Shown here in pieces: positions 62,846-64,000 of a stretch of DNA of 64,000 bases. The stretch is from Pseudomonas sp. B21_DOA. Its GTDB lineage: Bacteria > Pseudomonadota > Gammaproteobacteria > Pseudomonadales > Pseudomonadaceae. The notes under the pieces were generated by a model, which was not told where the DNA came from, made no database searches, and saw only the letters and a program-made list of their open reading frames with translations. Numbering within the stretch: position 1 is the stretch's first letter; every line of letters begins with the position of its first letter. The translations under genes and the position numbers were made by a program. The DNA lies in assembly GCA_030544685.1 (NCBI GenBank), contig CP086683.1, forward strand, positions 2,232,001 to 2,296,000, given 5' to 3'.

Positions 62846-63878
62846 AACCCCTTCGCTGCCGGTGCTGATCAAGCGCACCCAAAGCGACCTGGCCGGCGAT
62901 TCGCTGCGCCAGTCCGATGCGCAAGTGCTGGCCCGCACCCTCGGCGGCGCCGCTTATGGCCTGTACGGTTATCTCGACTGGATTGCCCAACAGATCCTGC
63001 CCGACAAGGCCGATGAATCGACACTGGAACGCATCGCCGCGTTGCGCCTGAACCAACCGCGCAAAGCTGCACAAGTGGCTACCGGCAGCGTCGGTTTTAC
63101 TGCAACACCTGGCGCGGTGCTCGACGTTGACACTCTGCTGCAAGCGAACGATGGCCGCACCTACAAAGTCATCGCCGCGCGCACTACGGTCAATGGCAGC
63201 AACACCACCACGATTGCGGCGCTGGAGGCCGGCAGCCTGGGCAATGCCGACGCCGGTCTGACGCTGACCCCGGTGCAACCGATTGCCGGGATTGTCGGCA
63301 ACAGCTTCGTGGTGCTGGCGCCGGGCCTCAGCGGTGGCGTGGCCCGCGAAAGCCTCGAGTCGCTGCGCTCGCGGGTGATTCGTTCCTATCGGGTGATTCC
63401 CCATGGCGGTTCGGCCAGTGACTACGAGACGTGGGCACTGGAAGTACCGGGCGTGACCCGTGCGTGGTGCCGTGGCGGCGATGGCGGCATGGGCATTGTC
63501 AGCCTGTTCATCATGCGCGATGACGATACGCAGCCGATTCCCGGGGCTGAGCAATTAGCCGAGGTTCAGGCCTATATAGAACCATTGCGTCCGGTGACCG
63601 CCGAAGTGCATGTGCTGGCTCCGGAGCAGGTCCCGGTCACCTATAAAATACGCTTGAGTCCTGATACCAGCGCCGTGCGGGCCGCGGTGCAAGCGCAACT
63701 GCATGACTTGCACAACCGCGAGGCCGGTCTGGGCGACACCTTGCTGCAAAGTCATATTCGCGAAGCGATCAGTAGCGCCACCGGCGAGTATGACCACCAA
63801 CTGATCGCGCCCGTTGGCAATGTCGTGCCGACCGAGAACCAGTTGCTGACCTTCGGGGGTTGCATATGGGAGGCATAA
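62835..63878 (+). CDS. Mu gp47-like baseplate protein J
   Basis: It has 347 residues starting MPFETPSLPVLIKRTQSDLA. GAAYGLYGYLDWIAQQILPD, GGVARESLESLRSRVIRSYR and HGGSASDYETWALEVPGVTR are typical of the Mu-type J family (T4 gp6-like), quite different from the P2-type J at 43216. It overlaps gp48 by 13 bases. Confidence 0.94.
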   Translation: MPFETPSLPVLIKRTQSDLAGDSLRQSDAQVLARTLGGAAYGLYGYLDWIAQQILPDKADESTLERIAALRLNQPRKAAQVATGSVGFTATPGAVLDVDTLLQANDGRTYKVIAARTTVNGSNTTTIAALEAGSLGNADAGLTLTPVQPIAGIVGNSFVVLAPGLSGGVARESLESLRSRVIRSYRVIPHGGSASDYETWALEVPGVTRAWCRGGDGGMGIVSLFIMRDDDTQPIPGAEQLAEVQAYIEPLRPVTAEVHVLAPEQVPVTYKIRLSPDTSAVRAAVQAQLHDLHNREAGLGDTLLQSHIREAISSATGEYDHQLIAPVGNVVPTENQLLTFGGCIWEA

Positions 63879-64000
63879 GAACTGCGGTGCAATATCAGGC
63901 CCAGTTACGCAACTTGCTGCCCAGTGGTCCGGCCTGGGATCCGGAACGAGTGCCTGAACTGGACGCAGTGCTCGTGAGTATTTCCCAGGAGCTGTCGCGT
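63866..64000 (+). CDS. Mu gp48-like tail protein (cut by window edge)
   Basis: The first 45 residues, MGGIRTAVQYQAQLRNLLPS then GPAWDPERVPELDAVLVSIS. LLPSGPAW is the start motif of the YmfQ/DUF2313 (Mu gp48) family, the baseplate protein encoded before the fibre. The fibre, chaperone and perhaps endolysin are expected to the right. Confidence 0.88.
   Translation, partial: MGGIRTAVQYQAQLRNLLPSGPAWDPERVPELDAVLVSISQELSR

Noticed and set aside
38991..64000. An intact prophage.
   Set aside because: No integrase, attachment repeats, replication, terminase, portal or capsid genes are visible, while two complete tail sets are.

Overview
The window is a chromosomal segment of a fluorescent Pseudomonas, most likely the P. 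fluorescens group. The gene order map / rpsB-tsf-pyrH-frr-uppS-cdsA-dxr-rseP-bamA-skp-lpxD-fabZ-lpxA-lpxB-rnhB-dnaE-accA-tilS-pyrG-kdsA-eno-ftsB-ispD, then a formaldehyde-detoxification pair, ispF-truD-surE-pcm-nlpD-rpoS, the sRNA rsmZ, fdxA and mutS is the Pseudomonas arrangement. The protein sequences and the REP palindromes agree with this assignment.

Layout. Positions 1-26800 hold the translation, isoprenoid, outer-membrane biogenesis and lipid A supercluster: ribosomal protein S2, EF-Ts, ribosome recycling, undecaprenyl-PP and CDP-diacylglycerol synthesis, MEP-pathway enzymes, RseP, BamA, Skp, LpxD/A/B, FabZ, then DnaE, AccA, TilS, PyrG, KdsA, enolase, FtsB and IspD. Positions 26900-30000 carry a LysR regulator divergent from frmA-fghA (glutathione-dependent formaldehyde oxidation). 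Positions 30045-35180 are ispF-truD-surE-pcm-nlpD-rpoS. Next come the Gac/Rsm regulatory RNA rsmZ with its GacA upstream box, fdxA, and mutS on the minus strand.

From 38930 to the right edge lies a headless phage-tail (R-tailocin) locus beside mutS. It starts with a LexA-like S24-peptidase repressor. A sigma70-type promoter follows, with a palindromic putative operator filling its -35/-10 spacer. After that come two tail-fibre-chaperone-like genes separated by a three-times-repeated terminator-like hairpin, a holin, and a complete P2/R-pyocin-type contractile tail (V, W, J, I, fibre, chaperone, sheath, tube, E, E', tape measure, U, X, D). Straight after a REP pair, a second tail of Mu ancestry begins and is collinear with Mu: gp37, gp38, L, M, gp41 with a frameshift extension, a tape measure with eight 41-residue repeats, N, P, gp45, gp46, gp47 and gp48, which runs off the window. 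I see no capsid, portal, terminase, integrase or replication gene, and no endolysin inside the window. The simplest reading is two tailocins of different ancestry under one SOS-type repressor and one holin, with the rest of the lysis genes to the right.

Sequence quality. Eleven genes, several of them essential (rpsB, tsf, dnaE, pyrG), carry twelve single-base frameshifts. Every one is repaired by adding one base, and nearly all sit in a 3-6 base homopolymer. I read these as uncorrected deletion errors in the assembly, annotate the genes across the break, and do not call them pseudogenes. Residue numbers after a break refer to the repaired protein.
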